A stretch of DNA of 30,236 nt, taken from positions 1 through 30,236 of the forward strand of contig CAMLDR010000028.1 of the NCBI GenBank assembly GCA_946478775.1, read 5' to 3'. The notes under the pieces were generated by a model. The model saw only the letters and a program-made list of their open reading frames with translations. It made no database searches and was not told the origin of the DNA. The translations under genes were made by a program, and so were the position numbers. This document shows positions 1 to 5,420 of the stretch, piece after piece. Within the stretch, counting starts at the first letter, position 1. The number at the start of each line of letters is the position of its first letter. This DNA is from an uncultured Flavobacteriales bacterium. Its GTDB lineage: Bacteria > Bacteroidota > Bacteroidia > Flavobacteriales > Crocinitomicaceae.

Positions 1-137
1 CTTGTTCCGAATACCCGGTTCAAAGAATAACTGTAATTTGCACTTACCGAAAATCTTTTTCCGATTTCCTGGGAAAAACCCGGAGAGACAAAAATCAATA
101 GGAAGACAGGCAAAATTATCCTGGAAACAATGCTCAT
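1..137 (-). CDS. exported protein, N-terminal part only
   Basis: This reading frame begins with ATG at 137 and runs off the left edge, leaving 45 complete codons. The first ~21 residues form a Sec signal peptide: MSIVSR, a hydrophobic run rich in I, L, V and F, then a likely cleavage site after SPGFSQ. The following residues (ISVSANYSYSL-like, alternating polar and aromatic) resemble the first strand of an outer-membrane beta-barrel or a secreted beta-rich protein, but too little is present to name a family. It lies just downstream of a broken T9SS tail on the same strand. That a signal peptide and start codon are present is clear from the sequence; the barrel reading is inference. Confidence 0.6.
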   Translation of the reverse strand, partial: MSIVSRIILPVFLLIFVSPGFSQEIGKRFSVSANYSYSLNRVFGT

Positions 138-149
138 AGCGTTTTGGTT

Positions 150-234
150 TTAAAGCACCACTAATTTGATCATTTTATGGCTCAATTCAAAATGCAGGTA
201 ATAAACTCCGGCATTGAGATCTTTCAAATTCACA
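150..234 (-). pseudogene. remnant of a T9SS cargo protein: C-terminal sorting tail
   Basis: Read on the minus strand this stretch encodes VNLKDLNAGVYYLHFELSH and then KMIKLVVL followed by TAA. This is the ending of a type A T9SS C-terminal domain (the 'L..L..G.Y.l.....' strand, then a short K-rich final strand). No start codon, signal peptide or upstream domain exists: the frame meets a TGA near 275, inside repeat DNA. The body of the gene therefore seems to have been lost or displaced by the repeat cassette at 229-996. It could instead be a chance frame, but the match to the tail pattern, including its position right at a stop codon, makes that unlikely. Confidence 0.6.
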
Positions 235-284
235 AGTTTCTTTAGCCGAAAAAATGAAGACTTAAATCTTCCTCTCTTTCAATG

Positions 285-326
285 TACTCGGAGCGGGTCC
301 CGATAGCTATCGTGATGAACCCGCAC
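285..326 (-). repeat. tRNA-Leu T-arm/acceptor fragment with inserted palindrome, copy 1
   Basis: On the minus strand this reads GCGGGTTCA, an 18-base near-palindrome, then CCCGC and TCCGAGTA. That is the T-arm and 3' acceptor strand of the intact tRNA-Leu, with the palindrome in place of AGT in the T loop. The palindrome (298-315) has one mismatch here, at 313. Confidence 0.75.
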
Positions 327-342
327 GAAATTTCCCAAAATC

Positions 343-378
343 AAAAAAGCCTCAACTTTCCGAAGAAAACCAAGGCTT
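343..378 (-). terminator. duplicated tRNA-Leu terminator
   Basis: On the minus strand AAGCCT pairs with AGGCTT around an inner TTTTC-TTCG-GAAAG hairpin, followed by a run of T. It is a copy of the terminator at 921-956 and now lies just downstream of the GIY-YIG gene, which it would terminate. Confidence 0.7.
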
Positions 379-405
379 AATCTCATGAGCTGGAAGCGCT
401 CAATG

Positions 406-447
406 TACTCGGAGCGGGTCCCGATAGCTATCGGGATGAACCCGCAC
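406..447 (-). repeat. tRNA-Leu T-arm/acceptor fragment with inserted palindrome, copy 2
   Basis: This has the same composite as 285-326, with a perfect palindrome TCCCGATAGCTATCGGGA at 419-436. It overlaps the last codons of the GIY-YIG gene: the residues GAGSSR and the TAG stop are encoded by the T-arm copy and the palindrome. Confidence 0.8.
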
Positions 448-727
448 CATATTTTTCGATCAGTTTTTCCATGATCTCCGGATGTGTTTTAATATTTTCG
501 ATATATTTCCTGGATTTCATCTTCTTAATATGCTGTTCAATTTTTCTTGCAATATCATATTCTAATTCATCAATTGAATAAAACAATTTCCAATCATCTG
601 CTCGATGGGTAAATCCAACCCGATATGATTTAACTAGATGTTGTTCCAATCGTTGTTTAATATTGAGACAACTACCAATGTAAAATTGGTCAATGCTATT
701 AGAATGAAGAATATAAATAGTAGCCAT
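428..727 (-). CDS. small GIY-YIG family nuclease
   Basis: The 99-residue protein consists of little more than one GIY-YIG catalytic domain. The first strand is TIYILHS (residues 3-9) and the second FYIGSC (15-20), giving the paired 'YIL...YIG' core. Arg26 follows in IKQRLEQH, with His30 behind it, and a conserved Glu sits in the later helix (IARKIEQHIKK). Lone domains of this size (UvrC/URI-like, YhbQ-like) are common in Bacteroidota; their cellular role is mostly unknown. No separate DNA-binding domain is present. The ATG at 727 is the first in-frame start. The gene ends inside a copied tRNA-Leu T-arm, which supplies its last six residues and its stop codon, and it is flanked by 134-bp direct repeats. 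This suggests a mobile or homing-like cassette. The nuclease family is clear; the mobility is inference. Confidence 0.85.
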   Translation of the reverse strand: MATIYILHSNSIDQFYIGSCLNIKQRLEQHLVKSYRVGFTHRADDWKLFYSIDELEYDIARKIEQHIKKMKSRKYIENIKTHPEIMEKLIEKYGAGSSR

Positions 728-743
728 AGTTGAATATAATGAA

Positions 744-779
744 AAGTCTCGAATCCCGCAGATGCGGAATTCGAGACTT
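744..779. repeat. 16-bp inverted repeat upstream of the GIY-YIG gene
   Basis: AAGTCTCGAATCCCGC and its complement are separated by the four-base loop agat, with one mismatch. It lies 16 bases upstream of the GIY-YIG start and could be a transcript hairpin or a recognition/end structure of the cassette. Confidence 0.7.
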
Positions 780-825
780 AACTTTTGCTGTGAAAGGTGG
801 AAGACAATTCACAAGTTCTTTTAGA

Positions 826-856
826 ATAAAAAGGAAGATGTCATCTTCCTTTTTAT
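826..856. repeat. 14-bp palindrome with A/T-rich ends
   Basis: ATAAAAAGGAAGAT pairs with ATCTTCCTTTTTAT around a three-base loop. The T-run on both strands would let it act as a bidirectional terminator. A degenerate counterpart (GAAGA...TCTTC) lies at about 255-272 in the distal repeat copy. Confidence 0.65.
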
Positions 857-862
857 CAATGG

Positions 863-904
863 TGCTTGGAGCGGGTCCCGATAGCTATCGGGATGAACCC
901 GCAC
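863..904 (-). repeat. tRNA-Leu T-arm/acceptor fragment with inserted palindrome, copy 3
   Basis: This carries a perfect TCCCGATAGCTATCGGGA at 876-893 between GCGGGTTCA and CCCGC. The acceptor part (TCCAAGCA on the minus strand) has drifted from the TCCGAGTA of the intact tRNA. Confidence 0.75.
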
Positions 905-920
905 AAAATTTTCATAAATC

Positions 921-956
921 AAAAAAGCCTCAACTTTCCGAAGAAAATCAAGGCTT
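921..956 (-). terminator. tRNA-Leu terminator
   Basis: It lies 27 bases past the 3' end of tRNA-Leu. AAGCCT pairs with AGGCTT, with an inner TTTTC-TTCG-GAAAG hairpin, and a run of six T follows on the minus strand. Confidence 0.75.
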
Positions 957-983
957 AATCTCATGAGCTGGAAGCGCTCAATG

Positions 984-1067
984 TACTCGGAGCGGGACTT
1001 GAACCCGCACGCCCATACAGGCACAGGATTTTAAGTCCGGCGTGTCTACCAATTCCACCATCCGAGC
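984..1067 (-). tRNA. tRNA-Leu, anticodon TAA
   Basis: The 84-base cloverleaf has acceptor GCTCGGA/TCCGAGT (first pair G-U), a GTG/CAC D-stem, anticodon loop CTTAAAA with anticodon TAA, a class II variable arm (GCCT-GTAT-GGGC), and T-arm GCGGG-TTCAAGT-CCCGC. The discriminator is A and no CCA is encoded (next bases CATTG). The anticodon stem CCGGA/TCCTG has a C-U mismatch at the second pair. It lies downstream of tRNA-Gly in the same orientation and its 3' end is the source of the duplicated fragments to the left. Confidence 0.93.
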
Positions 1068-1073
1068 GGACTT

Positions 1074-1122
1074 AAAAAAATAAAGGTCACTGAGCGGAGT
1101 CGAAGTGACCATTTATTTTTTT
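1074..1122. repeat. long hairpin between the two tRNA genes
   Basis: AAAAAAATAAA-GGTCACT pairs with AGTGACC-a-TTTATTTTTTT around GAGCGGAGTCGA, giving an 18-bp stem with one bulge and T-runs on both strands. It has the shape of a bidirectional terminator although it separates two tRNA genes that point the same way. The core CTGAGCGGAGTC recurs at 10511-10522, beside mutS. Confidence 0.75.
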
Positions 1123-1123
1123 G

Positions 1124-1196
<73 letters not shown>

Positions 1197-1268
1197 GTTA
1201 TTTTAATTTTAATTGATCCCGACATTTATCCTCGGGGCAATGACCGTTCCTCTTTTGGAATCGGGTTG

Positions 1269-1300
1269 CAAATCTAACAATTCATTTGTTCAATTTGCAA
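1269..1300 (-). promoter_or_regulatory. promoter of the tRNA-Gly/tRNA-Leu unit
   Basis: On the minus strand TTG (1300-1298) is followed after 21 bases by TAGATTTG (1276-1269), matching the Bacteroidota -33 TTG and -7 TAnnTTTG pattern. It lies about 70 bases upstream of the tRNA-Gly 5' end. Confidence 0.6.
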
Positions 1301-1364
1301 GGTTTAAAGGACTTTTTTTTATTTTTTTTCGATCTCAGGATGTGAATTCGGTAAGAACGTCGGA

Positions 1365-1424
1365 TTAACCACCCGTTAACTTCTTGATTTCGTTTCGTTT
1401 CATCAGGGCTTCAAGGGGTGTTAT
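1365..1424 (-). pseudogene. remnant of the 3' end of a mutS gene
   Basis: On the minus strand this encodes [19 protein letters not shown] followed by TAA. The intact MutS at 10527-13151 ends in [19 protein letters not shown]. The remnant extends at most a few codons further before an in-frame TAG, so nothing else of MutS is left. The DNA is clearly similar but not identical to the intact gene, which points to an old duplication or to a lost second mutS rather than a recent copy. Confidence 0.7.
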
Positions 1425-1466
1425 TTGTCTTCTTCGTTCCTAAAACATTAGTACTACTTCAAATAC

Positions 1467-1507
1467 AAAAAGCGGTTGGCGAAGTAAACTTCTACAACCG
1501 CTTTTTT
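1467..1507 (-). terminator. terminator after the zinc-ribbon lipoprotein gene
   Basis: AAAAAGCGGTTG pairs with CAACCGCTTTTTT (12 bp), and the loop contains a smaller GAAGT/ACTTC hairpin. It lies 80 bases past the stop of the minus-strand gene ending at 1587. The T-runs on both strands allow it to work in either direction. Confidence 0.75.
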
Positions 1508-1586
1508 CAGATCGAGGATGGTACGGGAATAATGATTGGGTTAGTTCATATGATCAAGATCCGATTGGATTTTATTGAATCGGACA

Positions 1587-2138
1587 TTATTCATTCTGGC
1601 AGTCCGAACATAAGCCACCACTAAGACCATACTCATAAGACCCACATCCGGAACAGGTGTTTTCCACTTCTTCTTCACAACTATAACAGTAGTCTTCGTA
1701 TTCGTATTTTTCGTCGCCACAGCGCGGGCAAATTAGTGCTGCTTGGTCATTCTCTATCTCTTCCAATAGAGAACTTTCATCCGTAAACGAACATTCTGGG
1801 CCGCTTATAGATACTGTGTATTCATATCCTTGGTCGCTAATAAATTCACAATAGCCATTACTATCAAATTCCGCAGGATCAAAGTGATCTTCATCAAGCC
1901 ACCCGCCATTTGTCCAATGAATTAGTAAGAGCTCATTAGACTCTACATCAACATTGAGTGTATATTCTGATCTGGTTCCAGTATTGGGATTATAGTATTC
2001 TACTTGTGCGCAATAAGTTCCGTCTTCGAAGTCGTATTCATTGATATAATATTCCTCGGTAGCATCATCTTGACTATCGGAACAGGAATCAATTAATAAG
2101 GATGTTAGGATTATTATAAAGATAACAGCTCGTTTCAT
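1587..2138 (-). CDS. lipoprotein with two C-terminal zinc ribbons
   Basis: The 183-residue protein starts with a lipoprotein signal peptide (MKRAVIFIIILTSLLIDSC, lipid-bearing Cys19). The SDSQDD stretch after the cysteine resembles a Bacteroidota surface-export signal. The middle (about 25-135) is acidic and beta-rich without a recognised domain. The last 47 residues hold two CxxC...CxxC pairs, Cys137/140/151/154 and Cys162/165/177/180, the pattern of a double zinc ribbon. Zinc ribbons are usually cytoplasmic, so finding them on a probable lipoprotein is odd. It is preceded by a 90-base gap after the membrane protein gene at 2229 and ends at a good terminator. No function is assigned. Confidence 0.75.
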   Translation of the reverse strand: MKRAVIFIIILTSLLIDSCSDSQDDATEEYYINEYDFEDGTYCAQVEYYNPNTGTRSEYTLNVDVESNELLLIHWTNGGWLDEDHFDPAEFDSNGYCEFISDQGYEYTVSISGPECSFTDESSLLEEIENDQAALICPRCGDEKYEYEDYCYSCEEEVENTCSGCGSYEYGLSGGLCSDCQNE

Positions 2139-2228
2139 ATGCTTCCAAAATGTTGTTCATCATTGATGTAAAATTCTGAAAATCAGTTTATTTGAATTGT
2201 TTTTTTTTCAAGGTATAGACAAGGTTTC

Positions 2229-2807
2229 CTAGTTGATTGCATCATCATTTTTTGTAACTTGGATAATGAAATACGTTGAATAAAGTAGATTAAGAAACAT
2301 TGTAAAAACCAATAAAAAAAAGATGATTTTCAATAAAAGGATAATGAGATTTGCTCGCAAATCAACTGTCCAACAATTAATTTTTTTTTCAGTAACGAAT
2401 TCGAAATTATTGAATTTGGTAACCAACAAAACCACAATTAAGATAAACGAAACAACAAAAGTGCTAATTACTACTTTTATAAAATTTGAAGAAAGGTCTT
2501 TCAAAAGACGAAGTTTATGTTTGTCAATATCCGTAACTGGATTGCCTTCGTCATTTAATTCGTCCAACTTAATTTTTTTTATATCGTCTCGAATGGTTTT
2601 CAATGTATCTCTACCAAAAGTCATAAAACCGGCAATTAGAGGAAAAATAATACTTACTATACTCAACAGAGCATTTTGTATTTCTTCATTAATTGCGTAA
2701 ACAAATACTGATGTAATGAGATTAATTAATCCGAATAGAATTACAAAAATTAAAAAGCTTTTTTTGGATCGAATTAATGATCGGTATGCTCTTACTGTTC
2801 CAAACAT
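2229..2807 (-). CDS. four-helix membrane protein of unknown function
   Basis: The 192-residue protein has four predicted membrane segments, at about residues 18-38, 46-65, 108-131 and 150-182. A charged cytoplasmic-type stretch (66-107, rich in K, D and E) separates the two hairpins. There is no signal peptide or catalytic motif. The start is one base after the stop of the gene upstream (TAATATG), so the two are almost certainly translated together. The pair is notably AT-rich beside the core genes further right, which suggests acquired DNA. Pairs of a soluble protein and a four-helix membrane protein occur among phage-defence systems (Kiwa is one), but I see no motif that assigns this pair, and the gene order differs from Kiwa. 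The function is unknown. Confidence 0.7.
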   Translation of the reverse strand: MFGTVRAYRSLIRSKKSFLIFVILFGLINLITSVFVYAINEEIQNALLSIVSIIFPLIAGFMTFGRDTLKTIRDDIKKIKLDELNDEGNPVTDIDKHKLRLLKDLSSNFIKVVISTFVVSFILIVVLLVTKFNNFEFVTEKKINCWTVDLRANLIILLLKIIFFLLVFTMFLNLLYSTYFIIQVTKNDDAIN

Positions 2808-2808
2808 A

Positions 2809-3804
2809 TTAGATTAACTCTTCATTATTATAAACTATATGGCTTAGGCAAATAGATTTCATTTTTTCCATATCAATACGTCCATCCTCGGCCAATATTT
2901 CATCATCATTCAATATTAGTCTTGGGATAAAATTATCTTCATCACCAAAGGCAATAATCTTCGTTGATTTTGTGTCTGGATCTTTTATTGAAAACTTAAT
3001 TGGGCTGGTAGCATCTTCTGAAGAATCGTTTTCGATTTGTACTCTGCTTTTTTGCAGTTTACTCACTATTCCATCAGTGAATTTAGAGAATCGATTATGA
3101 TTTTTAGGTTTGAGTCTTATCTCAACTTCATATTCTAAGCCATCTTCTTCTGAAACAATCGTCTCATTTTTTGATATCGAAATATTTGTAACGAGTGATC
3201 GTCCCAAAACTATATTTCTATAATCTGATGAGATATAATCAGCGATTTTCGTTTTTTTGAATGAATTTGTTTTAAACATGTTATCCACAAGATATTTCTT
3301 GAACACTGTATCTACCTTGGTTTGTTCTGCTCTGGAAAGAATGAACAATCTTGCTTTGTTACATCGAAACGATAAGTGAATGAGAAAGAAAAAATCATCA
3401 TAAATCCGGTCCTTATCCAATACATTGTATTCATATTTTGAGTCTAAGACTTTCTCAAGAATAGCATTATTGGTTATTCTTCCAGCATGTAAAATTCCAT
3501 ATAGAATTTTGCTATCATACTCACTTTGAAGCTCTCTAACATGATAAGAGTCATTCTGAAAAAAACGACTCTTTTTGATAATCTTTCTAGTAGTGTTGTT
3601 TTTTAAAACTTCAGAATTCAAATCGTTATTGAGTTTTCGAAGAAAACTGTCAAACACCATTTTCATTTTTATGACTCCTGAAACATTCCCATTGAAATAC
3701 TTATTCAGATCGGGATGGTCTGAGGCTAAAGCGTGGAAGTTGGTATTTTTCTTTTTCTCTTTATGCATTAGGAGAAAATCATAAATTTTAAGAGAACTAC
3801 TCAT
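2809..3804 (-). CDS. soluble protein of unknown function, coupled to a membrane protein
   Basis: The 331-residue protein has no signal peptide or membrane segment. The N-terminal third is basic and helical. A central part (about residues 93-185) alternates hydrophobic strands and helices, as in FFFLIHLSF, then ARLFILSR, then VDTVFKKYL. A more acidic beta-rich part follows to the end. The central pattern is loosely reminiscent of abortive-infection-type proteins of similar size, but there is no diagnostic residue, so this is only a hint. It is the first gene of a two-gene unit with the membrane protein that begins one base after its stop. Its high A+T content and position beside repeats and tRNA genes fit an accessory region. 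I do not recognise the family. Confidence 0.7.
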   Translation of the reverse strand: MSSSLKIYDFLLMHKEKKKNTNFHALASDHPDLNKYFNGNVSGVIKMKMVFDSFLRKLNNDLNSEVLKNNTTRKIIKKSRFFQNDSYHVRELQSEYDSKILYGILHAGRITNNAILEKVLDSKYEYNVLDKDRIYDDFFFLIHLSFRCNKARLFILSRAEQTKVDTVFKKYLVDNMFKTNSFKKTKIADYISSDYRNIVLGRSLVTNISISKNETIVSEEDGLEYEVEIRLKPKNHNRFSKFTDGIVSKLQKSRVQIENDSSEDATSPIKFSIKDPDTKSTKIIAFGDEDNFIPRLILNDDEILAEDGRIDMEKMKSICLSHIVYNNEELI

Positions 3805-3910
3805 AATGGAATTATATAGTTAGTGTTTCACAATAGACCTAGATCATATAGTATTTTGTCAAGATGTACAATTATATGCAGACAACTTATTCTAATATTT
3901 GGAAATGAAC

Positions 3911-3932
3911 ATGGGTGACCTAAGCCACCCAT
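3911..3932 (-). terminator. hairpin after the small gene at 3939
   Basis: ATGGGTG pairs with CACCCAT around an eight-base loop, six bases past the stop of the minus-strand gene. No clean T-run follows, so termination is plausible rather than certain. Confidence 0.45.
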
Positions 3933-3938
3933 AACTTG

Positions 3939-4148
3939 TTAGTTCGGAATAGCATATCCAAACTCTTTTTCAATCAACTCATAAACTTCCATGTGTGTAG
4001 AATTTTTAATTGTATTATCCTCACAACATTCTTCAAGGAAGGTTAGAACCTTGTCCTTGTTAGTTCCATAGTGATTGGCAACTAAATTTCCTTCCCATGG
4101 TTGGGAGCAACTGAAAAATTCGTCGTCTTTTGCTTTGTCTCTAGCCAT
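3939..4148 (-). CDS. small conserved hypothetical protein
   Basis: The 69-residue acidic protein begins MARDKAKDDEFFSCSQPWE. I chose the ATG at 4148; a TTG seven codons' worth upstream (4166) is possible but weaker. It has no signal peptide or membrane segment. The features visible are an early CSQPWE segment, a central KVLTFLEECCEDNTI helix, and a C-terminal THMEVYELIEKEFGY helix. Small proteins of this look recur in Bacteroidota with no known role; that recollection is from general knowledge and unverified here. It stands alone between two hairpin-containing gaps. Confidence 0.65.
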   Translation of the reverse strand: MARDKAKDDEFFSCSQPWEGNLVANHYGTNKDKVLTFLEECCEDNTIKNSTHMEVYELIEKEFGYAIPN

Positions 4149-4202
4149 AATTGTTTTTTCCGACAAACATCAACAACTAAAAACACGCTCACAATACATT
4201 CT

Positions 4203-4241
4203 TTCCCAAACGGGAATTCCTCTTTCCGAAACCGGAAAAAG
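4203..4241. repeat. twin hairpins with identical loops
   Basis: TTCCC-AAAC-GGGAA (4203-4216) is followed by CTTTCCG-AAAC-CGGAAAAAG (4222-4241). They lie about 45 bases past the stop of the response regulator gene at 4285 and could serve as its terminator or as an RNA-binding double hairpin. Confidence 0.5.
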
Positions 4242-4284
4242 GGGCCAAAAAAATTAAAACGAGATGTTTGTTGTTAAAGGCGAT

Positions 4285-4977
4285 CTACATTTGTTGAGTC
4301 AGCCGTTTGAGTTCTTTTTTGTAGGAATCTGCAATTTTTAAAACGGCTCCAGTGGTAAGTTGAACCGTATTTGCAGTGATGGATGCTATGTGCTTTATAT
4401 TGATGAAGTGAGACTTGTGAATCTGGATAATGTCAGGATGGTTGATTTTCTCTGCTACTTTTCCCAGGTTCAAAGATATTTCCCATTTAGACCCATTGAT
4501 AAAATGGATGTCACAATAAGCTCTACCGCCTTTTAGATAAGCCACCTGGCTTGGATGCAGAGGTCGCCGGTCACCGGCTGTAACGGTAAAATAATGCATC
4601 GCTTCAAGCTTTGCGTCATCCATCATTTTTTTTGCTTCAAAAATACCATTGCGCAAATTCAAAAGATCTATTGGTTTCGAAAGGAATTTCAGCGAACCGG
4701 TTTGTACAGCTTTATCATACATATCCTGTTCCTCGATGCCGGTAAGATAAAGAAAAGAAATTCCCATGTTTTGCAACTCCTCCGACAAATCAATCCCCGT
4801 AAGCTCACCCTTCAGTTCGATGTCCACCAGAGCGAGTTCCGGTTTGTTGGTGCGAATCAATTCCAGTGCTTCCTCGTAGCTTTCGGCAATGCCCGTTACC
4901 TCGTGATCGAGCTTCTCTAACTTTTCCTTCAGCTCGTCTGCAGCAAAAGGCTCGTCTTCCACAATTAAAATTTTCAT
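4285..4977 (-). CDS. LytTR-family response regulator
   Basis: The 230-residue protein has a receiver domain (1-118) and a LytTR DNA-binding domain (about 129-228). Receiver residues are in place: acidic pair Glu7/Asp8, phosphoacceptor Asp52 (ALVDIELKG), Thr79 and Lys101 (SKPIDL). The LytTR part shows YLKGGRAYCDIHF, then IQIHKSHFINIKHI, the region that contacts DNA in this family. The first 14 residues are identical to those of the regulator at 7768, and the rest is clearly paralogous. No kinase gene adjoins it on the same strand; the TPR kinase at 5890-7728 is about 900 bases away and is a candidate partner. It likely controls target operons through LytTR boxes, none of which I could pick out here. 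Confidence 0.9.
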   Translation of the reverse strand: MKILIVEDEPFAADELKEKLEKLDHEVTGIAESYEEALELIRTNKPELALVDIELKGELTGIDLSEELQNMGISFLYLTGIEEQDMYDKAVQTGSLKFLSKPIDLLNLRNGIFEAKKMMDDAKLEAMHYFTVTAGDRRPLHPSQVAYLKGGRAYCDIHFINGSKWEISLNLGKVAEKINHPDIIQIHKSHFINIKHIASITANTVQLTTGAVLKIADSYKKELKRLTQQM

Positions 4978-5183
4978 GCTGATCGTTTCGCGCTTTTGCC
5001 GAAAGTAAGGAAAATCAGTTCACGCATTTGACATCCGTTTTAACTAATTCCATTTCGATTATAAAAAAATGGATGCCCATCGAAAAAATAAAAATCAAAA
5101 ACAATTGAAAATCAACATCTTAGGAGTTTCACAAATCGGTTCCACATAGTTTTTTTCTGTCCTACGATTTCCCGCGGCTGTTT

Positions 5184-5391
5184 ACGAACCTTTGTCTTGT
5201 CAGTCGCCGGTAACGCTTCAAGATAGCTAACTGAAGACAGGTGCACTACCGGGCCCCGGAACCCGGACCAGCTTCTGACAAATGCCTGCAATGCTTTCCC
5301 TTTCGGGAGAAGAGGCGACAGCAGAGCAGGCATATTCTCCCAACAGAATCGTCGTGTGGCACCCGCCTTTCGCGGGCAAGCTCCACGGCAA
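5184..5391 (+). other. GC-rich intergenic region able to fold into four hairpins
   Basis: The 443-base gap 4978-5420 has no convincing gene. Within it four stems follow one another. ACCT-tt-GTCTT-gt-CAGT (5188-5204) pairs with ACTGAAGACAGGT (5230-5242). CCGGG (5249-5253) pairs with CCCGG (5262-5266). ATGCCTGC (5282-5289) pairs with GCAGGCAT (5326-5333) and encloses TCCC-TTTC-GGGA. CCCGC-CTTTC-GCGGG (5362-5376) sits inside an outer GTCGTG(T)GG/CCACGGC stem (5351-5389). The block is much richer in G+C than its flanks and ends 32 bases before the lipoprotein start, so it could be a structured 5' leader or an independent RNA. Stem pairing is seen; RNA function is inference. Confidence 0.5.
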
Positions 5392-5420
5392 GTTAAAAAA
5401 CAACATTAAAGCAAATTATC

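Larger units (their letters stand above)
285..418. repeat. direct repeat, distal copy (tRNA-Leu 3' end plus terminator)
   Basis: This copy matches 863-996 without gaps at a constant offset of 578 bases. The stretch 338-418 differs from 916-996 at one base only; 285-337 is more diverged. Weaker similarity continues left to about 229 (offset 578-579). The right end of the repeat is the 3' portion of tRNA-Leu, and its middle is the tRNA terminator. The GIY-YIG gene lies between the two copies. Confidence 0.85.
863..996. repeat. direct repeat, proximal copy (joined to the intact tRNA-Leu)
   Basis: This partner of 285-418 lies at an offset of 578 bases. Its right end is the real 3' end of tRNA-Leu; its left end is another T-arm fragment with palindrome. 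The distance between the copies defines a cassette of about 578 bases that holds only the GIY-YIG gene and two hairpins. Confidence 0.85.

Noticed and set aside
730..966. Plus-strand open frame of 78 codons across the repeat and palindrome, and the opposing frame at 821-1024
   Set aside because: Both are translations of the tRNA-Leu fragment, palindrome and terminator; no protein-like composition and no start signals.
2229..3804. Assignment of the coupled pair to the Kiwa defence system
   Set aside because: Membrane protein size fits, but gene order is reversed and I see no residues that identify KwaB.
5112..5333. Minus-strand open frame of 73 codons within the hairpin-rich gap
   Set aside because: It is explained by the high G+C of the structured block; no recognisable protein pattern, and the stems fit better as RNA structure.
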